This document shows, piece by piece, positions 1 to 15,200 of a stretch of DNA of 64,000 bases. The DNA is from Owenia fusiformis (lineage: Eukaryota; Annelida; Polychaeta; Sabellida; Oweniidae), in the NCBI GenBank assembly GCA_903813345.2, contig CAIIXF020000001.1:31438644-31502643 (forward strand), given 5' to 3'. Below the pieces are notes generated by a model that did no database searches, was not told the DNA's origin, and saw only the letters and a program-made list of their open reading frames with translations. The translations under genes were made by a program, and so were the position numbers. The first letter of the stretch is position 1; every line of letters begins with the position of its first letter.

Positions 1-108
1 TTCATAATAGCTGAAAATGTCGTTCATTGTATACTAGTAAAAGTTTCAATTTCAAACTTATTAATCTTAGAGTTTGCGTTGATCTACATGTAGATGTTCA
101 ATTTGCAG

Positions 109-279
109 GTTGCGCATGGTCAACCTGGGCTACTTGGAGCGAGAACTGCCAATCTTGTCCCAAGTCATGCGAAGGAGGATCTGTTACTTGTACTCGAGCA
201 AGGACTAGGCAGGGACCATATTGCATACCAAAGACTCAATCACAGAGTGATGCATCAATCAAAATATGTCCAAAGATAT
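109..279 (+). CDS. Gene 1 exon 1 in window, TSP1 repeat type A
   Basis: 57 codons, acceptor TTTGCAG before 109, donor GTAAGG at 280. It encodes a repeat beginning CAWSTWATWSENC and containing CPKSCEGGSVTC and RTRQGPYC. Eight cysteines are visible once the split Cys codons at both ends are counted. It differs from the exon at 905-1075 at only three nucleotides. Confidence 0.88.
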
Positions 280-3200
280 GTAAGGATTGTTGCTTAACAT
301 TATCAGATTTAAATGAAAGAAAATATTCATAAGCATTTTATCAAATCAGACGTGTTCCAAAAATAGTTACCTTTATTGTTGAAATGTCAGTTTAATGTAC
401 ATGTAAACTAAACTTGTTCTGTGTCCAAGTTCTTGTAAATAAAATTCATAAATGTCGACTTATTCTCAACTAATATAGCCAATATGGCTAATTTAAAGTT
501 TCAACTTGCAGGTTGTTGGTCAAACTGGGCTTCTTGGAGTGAGAATTGCCCTTCTTGCCCTGACTGTGGTGGAGGATCAGTAATATGCACACATACTAGG
601 GCTAGACAAGGACCACACTGTGCACCAAATGTTCAATTAGAAACTAAAGTTTCGACCAAAACATGTTTGTCACCACCATGTATGTAATGTTTCTTCTTTA
701 TTATTGAATACATTTGTAAAAAATGAATATAATATGCCCTCTTTCCGGAATTCACACGGATTGGCGACATAAGTTGAATAATATCGGATGATATGTTTCA
801 TAATAGCTGAAAATCTCGTTCATTGTATACTAGTAAAAATTTCAATTACAAACTTATTAATCTTACAGTTTGCTTTGATCTACATGTAGATGTTAAATTT
901 GCAGGTTGTGCATGGTCAACCTGGGCTACTTGGAGCGAGAACTGCCAATCTTGTCCCAAGTCATGCGAAGGAGGATCTGTTACTTGTACTCGAGCAAGGA
1001 CTAGGCAGGGACCATATTGCATACCAAAGACTCAATCACAGAGTGAAACATCAATCAAAATATGTCCAAAGATATGTAAGGATTGTTGCTTAACATTATC
1101 AGATTTAAATGAAAGAAAATATTCGTAAGTATATTATCAAATCAGACGTGTTCCAAAAATAGTTACCTTAAGTTCATTGTTGAAATGTCAGTTTAATGTA
1201 CAGTCCATCTTTTAACGAAAGTGTCACTTTGCCGTCCGCCGTACACTCCTTTGCCGTGCGAGTGCGATACCCTTGTTTTACTTGAGCGGCGCGGTCGCTT
1301 CGCGTGTGTGACTACCTCGCGTTTACCTTGCTTTGCGACAGGACTTAACCCGCGAACCGTTCGTGCTTACACAGTGTTGCCTTCGCTCAACGATTGTATA
1401 CGCATATTAATTAAACTAAACCTACATTATTTTTCATTTACATATGTAGTAGAGACTATATTAACTCAACTTTCAGACAAGATTTTAGTGTTGCGTTTTT
1501 CTCAGTTTCAATGAATATTTGATTCGTCTAATCTGTTTTGAAAAAGAATACAATTAAAGTGATTACGGATCATTCCATTTCACATTGGTCCAGTGGCACA
1601 CATGTACAAACATTTGAAGCAGTTGTATACGCTTTTCGGTGATTTAATTTTTTTTTAAATTACGTTTATTAATAAGTCGACAGGAATGTTACGCCTATTC
1701 TTCTTACAGTAGTTTCGTGCGCGTGTGTACAGTCCCGGAGTAGTTTTGATGAATTAACCTTTTTGGGGGGACGTGCTCTAGTTGCACTCCGGCCTTCAAT
1801 ACTACATCATACACGGCCGGTCGGCTCTGACGAAACCCAGAGCAATATAGCAACCATGTTACAGTCTGAATCCACTTTTCTGGCTCTAAACAAGCCATTT
1901 GAGAAACTGCATTAATCGGTCTATAATTCTGCAATTTGTCGTCGGAATTCTTAATAAATAACACCATGGTTAAGCTCGGAACGATAGCTTCCCGATGGTA
2001 AAAAAAATAAATTGAGGGAGGGACAGGAAACCCAGGGGTTCATATTTATTATATGTTCACGTACAAGTTCTCTAAAATACGTGTACATGTAGCTAGCCTC
2101 TCTGTTTCTACGTACACAACATCCTGTAAATGCACAAACTGTACAAAGAATATCCAAAGAAAATCCTATATAACATCCATAGTAAGAACAATGTAAAGTA
2201 TTTTCCATAAATAAGGGGTTTAAATTTAGTGACATGACATATGTTGTCATAGATATAGTTTATTTCTACTCCCGGGCACAAGGGCCGATTACAGCTTGAA
2301 ATTGTGAAATTGCAACAGACACAATTACGTACATTATGTATCTATGTAATTATGTACAACAGTACATAATTTCGGCAATAGCAAATACACCAAACGTGTG
2401 AATTTAATAACTACATTATGATATTCTGTCTCGATATTCTGTATTGGCACTCGACTTCGTCTCGTTCCAATACGGAATTTCTCGAGCAGAATATATCCTG
2501 TATTGCACTTCAAATCATTCAATAACTTTTAATATTATTTACATCCAAAACGTATCGTTCTTACTCTATTGATTCACAACAAGCAAATCTAGGGAGTATC
2601 ACAAATAAAACAAGCATTTCCTCGCGTGCATTTAACTTCTACAGTGAGTAATTATATGTACTCCCGTGGGTTCTCAAAGTTTCACTTATTTTAGGCACCC
2701 CCCCCCCTGGCCAAAAACTCTTTCAAAATCATGCAGTTTTTCATAATTCTGACCATTTTTCGTGTGATTTTGGGTCAAATTTGCAAAATGAAGTCTTCGA
2801 ATGAACATTCATTTGCCATGATAACCACCGAGATGCAATGGTCAACTTTTGCTTTTACGTTTAATTATAATCAACGCCTTCTCTAAATTTCTTGTTAGAT
2901 CATGAATGCCTGACTTCACCAAGCATTTAAATTATATTTTGCGTTTTATCATCTTTCCCAAAAGCTACAATTCATGCATATGGTACAACTACTACTAACT
3001 GACTTTGGTTTATCATTCTTTTGTTGCAAATATGGGAATGTTTCAACGACTTCAATCTAGGGATTTATATAGACGGGACTTCCCCTTTTGATAATGTAAT
3101 TATATATTTTTCTGTTTTGTAGGTTCCCGTGGGTAGGATACACACAAGAACAATATACGGCCCATCCTAAAGGGGTACAGACACAACAATGGCGTTCTTC

Positions 3201-6200
3201 AAGTTATAGCCGTGGAATTATATAGTTTATGCATCTTGCCTCAAGCGACGTGTTAAGTCTGACGTGATAACCCTAAAAAGGTTTATCCCATATTTGGTTT
3301 GAGAAACACAGTTGCTGAATACAAGTGCAAACTATGAAATAACCATAATATAACAATAGATAATGTTTGGCATGCATTGTGTTTCTGTTTCATTGTTAAA
3401 TTAGTTGAAAGTATATACAAAGAAGTTAATCACCAGGAGGGATTTCATATGGGGAATATCACATGATATGAATATATCCCGAGGGAACGCAGTGACAGAG
3501 GGAAATATTGATATCATCCGAGGGATATTCTCAATATCATCCCGACAGGTGAATAACGACCTTATACCATGATCAAGAGCAAAATATATCTAAAATCCTC
3601 TTTTGAATGAGAGAAAATGTTTGAAAAAATTAAAATTTTTGTTTTTGAAAAATGAAATTTTTTAATAATACCCGGGTTGATATCCATATCATCCCTCTAA
3701 TCCCAATATCATCCATATCCTAAATATATGATTTATCACTTGCTATTGAATACTGAGATATTGCTCTGACCATGTTATAAAAAGAATAACTTATCATAAG
3801 CAGATTTCTTTTCAGGGTGTTCAGCGGCGATGTAGGACTGTAAATAAGCGTCACACACCCCGGACGCACATTTCCTCGGATATTAGATCAAATAAGCAGT
3901 TATACCTGTTTGCATGTTTTACTTTTGATTTGATTTGATTGTTTAAATTACATAAAATCTAATTTAAGTTCTAATTTAAATTAGATAAAATGCGTTCAAA
4001 TGTCACCAGTGTCTGGAGGGTTGAGACTTGATTTAGGAATTAAATTAGAATAAGATTTTTTACTATCTGATTTGTTTCCATCATTGTATAACGTTGATCT
4101 CATTGATTTATTTTCTAAACCATTTTCCGTTTTGTTGCATGAGTTACTATCTTGATTTCTGTTAAAATAGATAATGCGTTGCAACCATTTAAATCCTTTT
4201 ATATATCCTTTTTATATCCTTTTTTGCTTGTAACCATATTAATTAATGAGCATATGTTTAGAGGGGCATGCCGTTTTATTTTGCCATCTTCATTTTATAT
4301 TATCAGCCGTATCTTGATATGTTGAGAATTCTTCAGAGACAACTCCCAGACACTATCATGGACCGACTACTTTCTTTAAAGTATAAGCTGCGGCCTTCTT
4401 GCCAAGGGGATTTTTTATTTGACAACTATGACAAGGATCGGAATGATATAAGCAAAAAATATTCAAAAATTCTTGTTAAGTCTCGGAGTTTGCTTGCTAA
4501 ATCTGATTTTCCCCTTAATTAATGAGCATAGGTTTTTATGTTTGTTTCTTTGTTTTTATTTCTTATTTGACAAGTCACATGCATGATGGGTTTATTTTAC
4601 GCGTTTATTTTGCCATCTACATTTAATATTGTTATCTGTCTTGATAAGTTGGTAATTGTTCAAAGATATCTCCGAGAAACTATCATGGACTGGCTACATT
4701 ATTCATAAGCTGCTTTTGCCGAGGGGGGGGGGGGCTCAGCCCCGTCAGAAACTTTTCTTCAAGGGTGTGTGGTTTTACCCCCCCCCCCTTGGGCCTGATC
4801 CGTTTCTATTTTCATACCCAACATGGACTGCGTGTGTGCGTGAGTGGAGGGTTTGGTATAATGGGCTTCTAGAGGGGTACTTGGCAGTCAGAAATTGTTT
4901 ACGCCACCCCTTCCCTCTATCAAATGAACTATGCATGTAGATTCCTCACATGCATAGAACTATGCTTTGTGTGCTTTATGTGCATTGCAATAATATCAAA
5001 ATCAGAATTACGCCTTGTTTTCTAGTAACATTCAACAAAAACAAACGCTCAACTAATTGAGACGTTTGATTACTTAATCCAGCGACCATTTCCCGTCATT
5101 ACATTGCAATGGTATGGTGGCCAGAGGAAATGAGCCTGTATTGATATGTGATTATGGATTAAAGTGAGTTACTAAGTAAGTGGAAAAGCAACTTTTAGAA
5201 ATCTAAATTATTTTATACCATTCGCACAGACATTCAATAGGCTAGTTTTTTTTATTCATTTCATTCCTATCCAACAGCAATCATCCATGACTTTTGATAA
5301 AGAGTGAAATCAACTGTTCAGGCTTCATCATCTTTTGAAACTTCAAGAAGGGAACTTAATTTACATCTGTTTTACTGGTTCAATTTGAATATTCAATTAA
5401 GGTTTTATCTCCATTATAGATCTAGGAACTGTTTGGGATGCGGGTTTTGGGTCTTATATCTATGTCACCACCACAAGTAGAGACATTTGTCTCCAACTTT
5501 TTTTTGTGAACGATGTTTGGCGGTTGGTGTTCGGCGTTCGGCATCTGCAACAGTAATGCAATAGTACTTTGATTAATGATTATTATGGTTATACTTGTAG
5601 TGTCATCTTGTAGTATCATGGGAACCAAGGAAACTTGCATGGTATTGATAATCCTAAAAAACTTTTAACCCATATAATAATAAGCCTTTTGATAGCAGTT
5701 TGATTTTTCATCGAACATAATTGCAATCAACTCCATGATATTTGGAAAGAGCAAATATTTTGAAAGCAAGTGTAATCAAGTTTCGAGATTTCTGATAAAG
5801 TTCAATCAAGCTATGACGAAATTAACTTCATTTCCCCATTGCATTGTATCCCCAGAAAATTAAACAGGTGGAGGCATTATACTGTTTTTAATTTCAAATT
5901 GATATCATATTACGCCTTTAATGTAGGCCGAGACCATCGTAACTAATTATCCTCAATTTTCTTATTCTTATTATTTAAAATGCAACTGTATTCTAAGATC
6001 CATTCCTGCACTTTATTGTGTTCAGTACTATGCAAAGGCGTAACCCGATAACCAATGAAAATAGAACCATTGGATAGAAGAAAATAGCTTTAAAATGCTC
6101 TTTATTGAAAGCGTCTAGCTCAATTTTGAAGGGAGTTGCATCATGTTTTGTAAAACTCAAAACTAATCTTCGAAAAATTTGTTTTTGCCTTGCTTATGCC

Positions 6201-9200
6201 AAGATCGCCCCCCCCCCCCTGGGTAACCTGACTGACTGAAAGCTGCCTACGCCCCTCCAGTGTATTAAAATAACTCACGACTTTTTGCTGGCGGGAAGAG
6301 CGTCTGAGGATCAATATGATGCAAGCTTTTCCTATTTTTAATTTGAAAATTGAGAAATTGAATCATTATCTGGTCAGAGAGTGGAATGCATCGAACATGT
6401 ACATGTACAATGTCCAGTTGGAACTGGTAATTTAAATTTTCCCTGATCAATTTGAAGCAAGTTAAAAAAGTTTGATCTCCTTCTGAGAACTTGTAGATTT
6501 TTTGGTCAATTTGAAGAAACTTGCAAAAACTTTGGGAGCGTTTGCCCCCCCCCCCCCCCTCGGCCTATATTCCTTTCAAATCATGCATTTTTTCACCATT
6601 CTGATTACTTTTCGCATGATTGTCAAAACTGTCAAAAGTTACTCCCCATGGTAATAGCCTTCCACCCTCCTAAATGCATATTTGCAGCCAATGAAGAAAA
6701 AAGATTATATTTGTTTATCAAACAATTTTAAGAAATCAAAATATCCTGTTTGTGCCGGAAAGAGATCGCCGTGCTCCAGACAATTAATTAGTATTTGTTT
6801 TGTATAGTTACTGATCAAAGATGTCAAATTGTGGGAATCATGAATAATGACCGTTCAGACCAGATTTTAAAATACCAACCACCGAACTCCGAACACAAAC
6901 AATCGAGCACCGTCCACAAAAAGTCGGAGACTATATATATAATTCTAGTGGTGGCATAATAACACTTTCATCCTCCCATGGATATACGAGGAGTCTTATA
7001 TCCAATATCCAGTCTCATAATAATCAGAGGCATATTGATAATTTTTCATTTGACTTAATACGCCTCTGTTATAATCATGGACGTCTATCCCGGTCAGATT
7101 ATTCCTGGTCAATCACCATGCTACATGCAGGTATATAAGCCATGCACACAGGTATGAAAAAATAACTGTCACAAGAAATGAAAACAAGCATTTTGGAAAG
7201 CAACTATAGGTCAAATATCAAAAATATATTTTAACAACAAAGCAACACAATAAACCGTTGAAAACGTCATTGATTAAAGAAGCACAGAAAGTAATTAGCT
7301 TAACTAAATATCTATAATCGTGCTTTAATAATCTATATGTATTTTTGCAAGAGTTTGTCCCCGTCTGCTAAGGTGATAATAGGGTTAAGACACACGTGGT
7401 TCTTTAGATAACTATTTCTCCCATTTGAACTGTTTACTTGGTCGATTGAGTATAAAGACATACGGAAAACAGTCCCAGGTGAATATGAGAGTGGAACAGT
7501 ATCCCCCGGGAACGAAATGTACACGCTCGGGTACAAGTTCTTAAAAACGTGTAACTTAACCTTCTTATAAAACCAAGCAAAGGAAATGTAAAGCTAGCTT
7601 TACATCGTGGAATCAACAACCTTTACCGTTTTTGGAATATGGAGACTCTCTCTTTCAAGCATTCTAGTGCATGGCTCTGATAAATCAGAATGCTAGCTCT
7701 AATAAATTAAAAATGTATAAACTTAAATACAGTACGCAAAATGCCTATCTAAAGATTAATTATTCGAAATGAATCTAGAGCTCGTCATCAAAATTGTCAT
7801 CATCACCGTCAACAGACCAACGTCAACTATTTATGAATACCTGGAAGATAAATTAAACCCTTAATTATTAACTTTAAGTGTTAACAATAAAACAAGAAAC
7901 TGCATGCATAACATGAAGTATAAACACCCGGGTATAGACGCATTGTTGCTGTTGGGCGTCGAGGTAGCATTCACCAATTCAACTGACGGCTGACAGATTC
8001 ACCAATTAGGCTATTTCATGTCCAACTCATTTAAATATGAATAGTGACGTCACTATTCCTTCATTTATGTTTAAAATGGCTTAAAACTAGGTTAAACCAC
8101 CAGCTGGCATCCGGCAGGTGAATTCAACTACTCATTTAACTCATGAGTAGTACCTGCCATTATAAGTAATTCAGTTTACCACTGATAAAAAGTAGGTTAA
8201 ACCACCAGCCGGCAACTGAATTCATGAATGCAACCGTAGTTCTGAATTATTTCTGAACTGTTCCTGCTGAATCACATGATGCGTTTTACACCTTTCCTTG
8301 AGTAAAGACCCCCGCCCTTCTTTACGTCGTGCCTTCCTCGCATGTGTCCATGTATAACCCCAAAATTCACATGTCCGTCACCTGTAAAAAGAATATAATA
8401 TCATTTAGCAGATGAGATATCAAACGGTGACTGAGACATCAAATGTTCTAACCATGGGCCGAGATTAAATATTGTAGTTGCTTAAAATTATATATGATGG
8501 GGCATGCAGGCTCAATTAATGTGGGACGGGTATATATTTTAAAATCAATAACAATAACAAAAATTAAAATAGCTGTCAGAGTGTCACATTCGCTATATGG
8601 GCTCACCTTTCGCCACTATGGGCTCACCTTTCGCCACTGAGTGGTTATTTCGGGCATACATTTTTTAATTAATTATTTTTTAATTTGGTGTGACTGGATA
8701 TATTTTGCTGTTAAACTATTTGTTTTGCCCATCGTGTAAGCTATACACGCCGTGTCCCGCTGTCTGCCCCAGCAAAGTATTCACATGTTGTCGAACGATG
8801 AGCCCATATGTCATAAGTGTGATAGCTCCATAATAATAATGGTTTGTTTTAAACGTTAAAAATACTCAAACATGTCTAAAATGAAATATCATGACTTGAA
8901 ACCAGAGGCCTTGTTTTAAATACTGTACATTGTATTAACGTTTAATGCTATTTATAGTATGACACATGTACTTTGGTATATTCTAAACATAATGGTTGGA
9001 GTGAAAAAAATCATATTTTCGTATATTTCTGTTTACCTGAAAAGAATATCGAAATGTATCATTGCATTACACAATGCGTTGCTTGCAAACATAAGTGAAC
9101 CTTTAAATTCGACAGACAGTTAACTGTTATTAATTTCATTTAAATCTGTAAAAACGTCTTGAGTTATTTTATAGATTTATTTGTAAAACTGCCTGGGAAT

Positions 9201-12200
9201 CCCGGGCTGGGAATGCATTGAATGTCGTGAATTACTACAGTCTCAATACTTTTCCGAACCAATGCAAAAATAAAAAAAATATTATGTACTTGTCAATACA
9301 GACGAGTGTATCATACAATGCCAATGTATGTGCATGGCGAACTGGTTCCCCTGTAAGTATCCGCCCTATTCAATTGAGTTATTTCATAGATTTACTTGAG
9401 AAATTGCCCGGGAACTGAATGTCATGAATTACTACAAATCTCAATACCTCCCCGAAATCAATGTATCAAGTGTCCAACCTGTTCAATTGAGTTATTTCAT
9501 AAATTTATTTCTAATTGAAAGCCCGTGGTAAAACTGTCATTGGAATTAAATGTCATGAATTTCTACAGTCTCAAAAACCAATGAAAAAAATGTACTTGTC
9601 AATACAGTGTATCATACAACGCCACTGTATGTGCAATGGCGAACTGGTTCCCCTGTAAGCATCCGCTCTGTTCAATTGAATTATTTCAGTGATTTATTTG
9701 TGAAATTGCCCGGGAACTGAATGTCATGAATTACTACAAATCTCAATACTTCCCCGAAATCAATGTATCAAGCGTCCGCCCTGTTCAAATGAGTTATTTC
9801 ATAGATTTATTTGTAAAACTGCCTTGGAATTGAATGTCATGAATTACTACAGTCTCAACACTTTTCCAATACCAATGCAAAAATATAAAATATTATGTAC
9901 TTGTCAATACAGTTAACGCCCCTGTATGTACATGGCGAACTGGTTCCCCTGTAAGCATCCGCCCTGTTCCTGAATTGAGTTATTTCATATAGGCCTATTT
10001 ATTTTGTGAAACTGCCCGGGAACTGAATGTCATGAATTACTAATCTCAATACTTTTTCGAAACCAATGAAAAAATATAAAATATCGTGTACTTGTCAATA
10101 CAGTAGTGGTGTATCATACAACACCATTGTATGTGCATGGCGAACTGGTTCCCCTGTAAGCGTCCGCCCTGCTCAATTGAGTTATTTCATAGATTTATTT
10201 GTGCAACTGCCCGGGAACTGAATGTCATGAATTACTACAAATCTCAATACTTCCCCGAAATCAATGTATCAAGCGTCCACCCTGTTCAATTGAGTTATTT
10301 CATAGATTTATTTGTAAAACTGCCTGGGAATTGAATGTCATGAATTACAACAGTCTCAACACTTTTCCTCAATACAGTGTATCATACAACGCCCCTGTAT
10401 GTGTATGGCGAACTGGTTCCCCTGTAAGCATCCGCCCTGTTCCTGAATTGAGTTATTTCATATAGGCCTATTTATTTTGTGAAACTGCCCGGGAACTGAA
10501 TCTCATGAATTACTAATCTCAATACTTTTCCGAAACCAATGCAAAAATATATAACATTATGTACTTGTCAATACAGTGTAACATACAGCGCCACTGTATG
10601 TGCATGGCGAACTGTTTCCCCTGTAAGCACCCGCCCTGTTCAATTGAGTTATTTCATTGATTTATTTGTGAAATTGCACGGGAACTGAACGTCATGATTG
10701 AATTACTACAAATCTCAATACTTCCCCGAAATCAATGTATCAAGCGTCTGCCCCGTTCAATTGAGTTATTTCATGTAGGCATATTTATTTTGTAAAACTG
10801 CCCGGGGACTGATTGTCATGAATTACTAAAAATCTCAATACATTTCAAAAACCAATGCAAAAATATAAAATACTATGTACTTGTCAATACATTAGTAGTG
10901 TATCATACAACGCCATTGTAGGTGCATGGCGAACTGGTTCCCTTGTAAGCATCGGCCATGTTCAATTGAGTTATTTTATATAGGCCTATTTGGTCATAAA
11001 TTACTACAAATCTCAATACTTTTCCGAAGTCGAGTTATTTCATATTTCAAGAGAAAGCCACATGCTTTACTGACCTGAATGTTTATGTCGGTAATTTTGA
11101 CCAATAGCGCGCTCAATGTCTATATTTAGATTATAAACGCACGGGATAATGCTCTTGTTGATTTTACTCCAATCAGCAAGTTAGCATTTGAACCTTTGAT
11201 AATATCATTGTGGGATGTCCTACCTCACTTCACTTTCATCTAGGAAAATTTAAAACGACCCTCGCAAAATCGATAAACGTTTTATTTCTAAATATAATCG
11301 AAAGTAATTTGAATAAGTTAAACCAAGTTAATTTAATATCAGGGAGTTGATGACTGTTCAGTTCACATATAAACACTTATAGTTAAGATATGCTGTAAAA
11401 AGATAATGAAAAGTAATTATGTTTTTGGTGAATGCAGTTTATTTGTAAGGGAGATACCTGGATTTGCAGACTTGTCAACATTTGCTCTAAGGACGATATT
11501 AAGACGAACATGTATTCAGAGATTCATACCATGATGATATTCCTGCGATCTGTACTGCTTGATCTTATTATTAATTGAATTTAATTCGAGCAATTTCTGC
11601 AAATAACATTGGTACATTTTCGTTAAACGTAAATTATCTATTCAAGAAGTTCGTTAGCATTTCTTTCACCGTTTTTTATTGGTTTTCCCCTGAAGTCAGT
11701 CTTGGCAATGAAGCTCAGTACACAAAGCAAGCATCTTGTTTTATCTTGTTTTTCAGTATTAGGAGTAGCCAGAATTTTCCAAGAGGTGGGGGTGACTTTA
11801 CCAACAAATTCTAGGGGGGGGGGGTTCACTTTAGCAAATTTGGCCAAAATCACTCAAAAATAGGAAAAACTTCATGATTTTGAAATAAATTTTGGCCAGC
11901 GGGGGTTTAGGCACCCCTTGGCTACGGACCTGGGAGTATAATTTCCCGAAATCATTGCAAAAATATAAAATATTATATACATATTGTAGGCTACTTTACA
12001 GAATTTACAAGTACATACAATATCATACAACTACTGTATGTGCATCCCGGGATGGGCATGGCGAACTGGTTCCCCTGTAAAGCATCCGCCATGTTCTGTT
12101 GAGTATTTTGTTAAACTACCCAGGAACTGAATGTCGTGAATTACTACAAATCTCAATACTTTTCCGAAATCAATGCATTATCCGCTGGTACACTGTACAT

Positions 12201-15200
12201 ATTGTAGGCTACTTTACAGAACTTGTACAATATCATACAACGCTACTGTATGTGCATCCCGGGATGTGCATGGCGAACTGGTTCCCCTGTAAAGCATCCG
12301 CCATGTCCTGTTGAGTTCTTTCAAGTATTTTGTTAAACTATCTGGGAATAGAATGTCATGAATTACTACAAATCTCAATACTTTCCCGAAATCAATGCAA
12401 AAGTTAATGACTTTTCCATGTTGTGGGGGTGTGTAAATCAAAATTGCGTTAATAAATGCGTTAATAAATCTTTCTTTTCTTTTTCAATATGATTTTTGTA
12501 AATGTTATTAAAATAAAATTAGATATTGTAGGCCTGTATATGCACCTGCTGCAATTACTGGCCAGATAAACACATGCAATGCAACTGACATGTCAGTGAT
12601 ATGTCAGTTGTCAACTCCTCTCTAGTATATATAAATGTCCTATGCCAGGCATCATTCATCATTTTGTGAGAGTAGAGCAGAACACTACATCACGGTACGT
12701 CTGCATCGAATACCCACTCCTGTTCGCCAACGTATTCTTAACATTTATGGGAGAGGGTACAATCAAGTACAAATAAAACAAATTCTACAAGATGAGGACA
12801 AGGTACAATTCTCAAGACAGGCTATTAACTTTTTCCTGCGTTGGTACCAGGAAACTGGTATTAGGTAGTTTAAGCTTGAAATGTTTTTCACAACCTAAAC
12901 GTGTTGTGCTGGTCGAGTAGCGGGTTGTGCCCAGTAGGATGAGGTTTCTGATTATGTCAGATTGTGTTGTGTGATTGGTGATGTTTCCAGAGAGTGATCG
13001 CTTGTTGGTTGTGTTGTGTTGGTCTGTTGTTTGGTTGTGTGTTAATTTGATAGTCGATTGTGTTTTAGTTCTTGTTTGTCTGGTTGAGCCTGGTTGTGTT
13101 GTGTAAGTTTGGTAGTTGTTTCTCATTAAGTCATGTTAATTTCAAAGTAGTTGTGTTATGTTGTGATTATGTTGTGATTATGTTGTGCTGGTCGAGTAGC
13201 GGGTTGTGTCCAGTAGGATGAGGTTTCTGGTTGTGTCAGATTGCGTTGTGTGATTGGTGTTGTTTCCAGAGAGTGGTCGTCTCGTTGGCTTTGTTGTGCT
13301 GGTTTGTTGTTTGGTTGTGCTTGATTGTGTTAGTTCGATAGTCGATTGTGTTTTGGTGGTTGTTTGTATGGTTGCGTCTAGTTGGGCTGTGTTAGTTTGT
13401 TATCAGGTTGTGTCTCATTAGTTATGTAAACTTCAAATTGGTTGTGTTATGTTGTGATTGTGTTGTGCTGGTCGAGTAGCGGGTTGTGCCCAGTAGGATG
13501 AGGTATCTAGTTGTGTCAGATTGCGTTGTGTGATTGGTGTTGTTTCCAGAGAGGTGGTCGTCTCGTTGGCATTGTATGTTGCTTTGTTTATTGGTTGTGC
13601 TCGATTGAGTTAGTTTGTTAGTCGATTGTGTTTTGGTGGTTGTTTGTATGGTTGAGCCTGGTTGGGCTGTGTAAGTTTGGTATCGAGTTGTGTCTCATTA
13701 AGCTATGTAAATTTCAAATTGGCTGTGTTATGTTGTGATTGTGTTGTGCTGGTCGAGTAGCGGGTTGTGCCCGGTAGGATGAGGTATCTGGTTGAGATAG
13801 ACTGTGTTGTGTGATTGGTGTTGTTTTCAGAGAGTGTTGGTTGGGTGTTTTGGTATTCCATTTGGTTCTGTCTGATTGTGTTTTGTGTTGATTTGTGCAA
13901 AATTGTGTTGTGCCCTTCTCTACATAAATGACGATAGGAAATGACATACCAATGCCATAGCCCTAGGATCAACCAAATATACTCTACCTGTCACATAAGT
14001 ACTGATTGTGGTTTGGGGAAGCTAAGCTACTAGACCTTGTATCCAGGCCCCCCGACCGAGACCTCTCACTATTAACACAGATTGCATGACATGTGCGTGT
14101 TTATACGGGTGATGTCTCAAGACATTAGAGAATTTTCGTTATAAGTTTTTTAAAAACTTACACGTATACTTATACTTATAAACCCAATAAACAAGGTGTT
14201 TCATAATTTCCTAATTCGTCGGGAAATATCTCCTAGGACGGTAATAAAAAGAACCAATGGCATACCATCCGTACCCCTTGATGTAAAGCATGTTAAGTTG
14301 TGTCATATGTCTGTATGTGTTTTCTAGAATCAAATAGGCTGATATAGCACACGGGTTTTACAGATTTATCTACTCTCAGATATATTTTTTGAAGATGATC
14401 GTTTTGAATCACCTTGTAGAAATAACGAAGGGAGAATTAGTTCAGCTAATGAATGAGTCGAGCTGTTTGATTGGATACTATGCCTATTCAGCCGATTAAT
14501 TTTAATAAGCCATTCTGGTCATTAGGTCCACACATATACTATGCGGAGATCCAACTCTGTAAGTTTATAATCTGCGTTTTAAGGTCCTTTTATACGTAAA
14601 AACTTAAAAATTGACCTTATAATTTCATGAGAACTTTGAAATGAACGACTCGTTCGTGTAGTGATTCACTTTAAAGGGTCTTGTTTATCGTACACTACAA
14701 GGACCCGTCAACTAGCGTTTAGTTTATCGTGTTCATAATTGACACTAGCAAAGGACATTGTATTCGCAGTCCCTAGTTGATGATGGAGCTTGACTATATC
14801 GGGAATAGTTATGCCCCACTTGGTACAGATTATGAAAATCAATTTGAATTGATTTTAGTTCGACAAGACCCTTTAAACTATAAGTATACGTATAAGTTTT
14901 TGAAACAACTTATAACGAAAATTCTCTATTGTCTAAGTCACCACTCCCGAAAACTATGTTATTACGGCTGTCTCCATTAGCCATAAGGATAAACACATAA
15001 TAAGTGAATAACCTGAGTACAAAAACCGTCGGGCTATGTCCCATTGCCCAGCTTATGGACAACTACCAATTATATTTCATTTCACAAACGATCGGACACA
15101 TTTTTTGTAGTAGAAGGACTATACCATCTCACCACACTCGGTGTTCCAAACATTTCTTTTCAGCGTGCCGAATATATATTCAACAATCTTTTTCTGCCGA

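Larger units (their letters stand above)
1..1200 (+). repeat. Tandem duplication of an exon A + intron segment (1-~400 and ~797-1200)
   Basis: The two copies begin with TTCATAATAGCTGAAAAT and run through exon, donor and the following intron (CAGACGTGTTCCAAAAATAG) to AGTTTAATGTACA. Only scattered substitutions and a small indel separate them. The type B exon at 512-679 sits between, so the duplicated unit is A+B. Confidence 0.85.

Noticed and set aside
1221-1514. 97-residue ORF at the left end of the insertion
   Set aside because: Lies in the CpG-rich terminal block, has no recognised motif and probably arises from low stop frequency in GC-rich DNA.
1704-1967. Reverse-transcriptase-like NYRPI in a - strand ORF
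   Set aside because: Only five residues resemble the LINE motif; none of the neighbouring RT motifs is present.
12812-13972. Thr/Gln/Asn-rich proteins on the - strand
   Set aside because: They lie in the GT-rich 280-bp array and repeat with it; no splice or start context.
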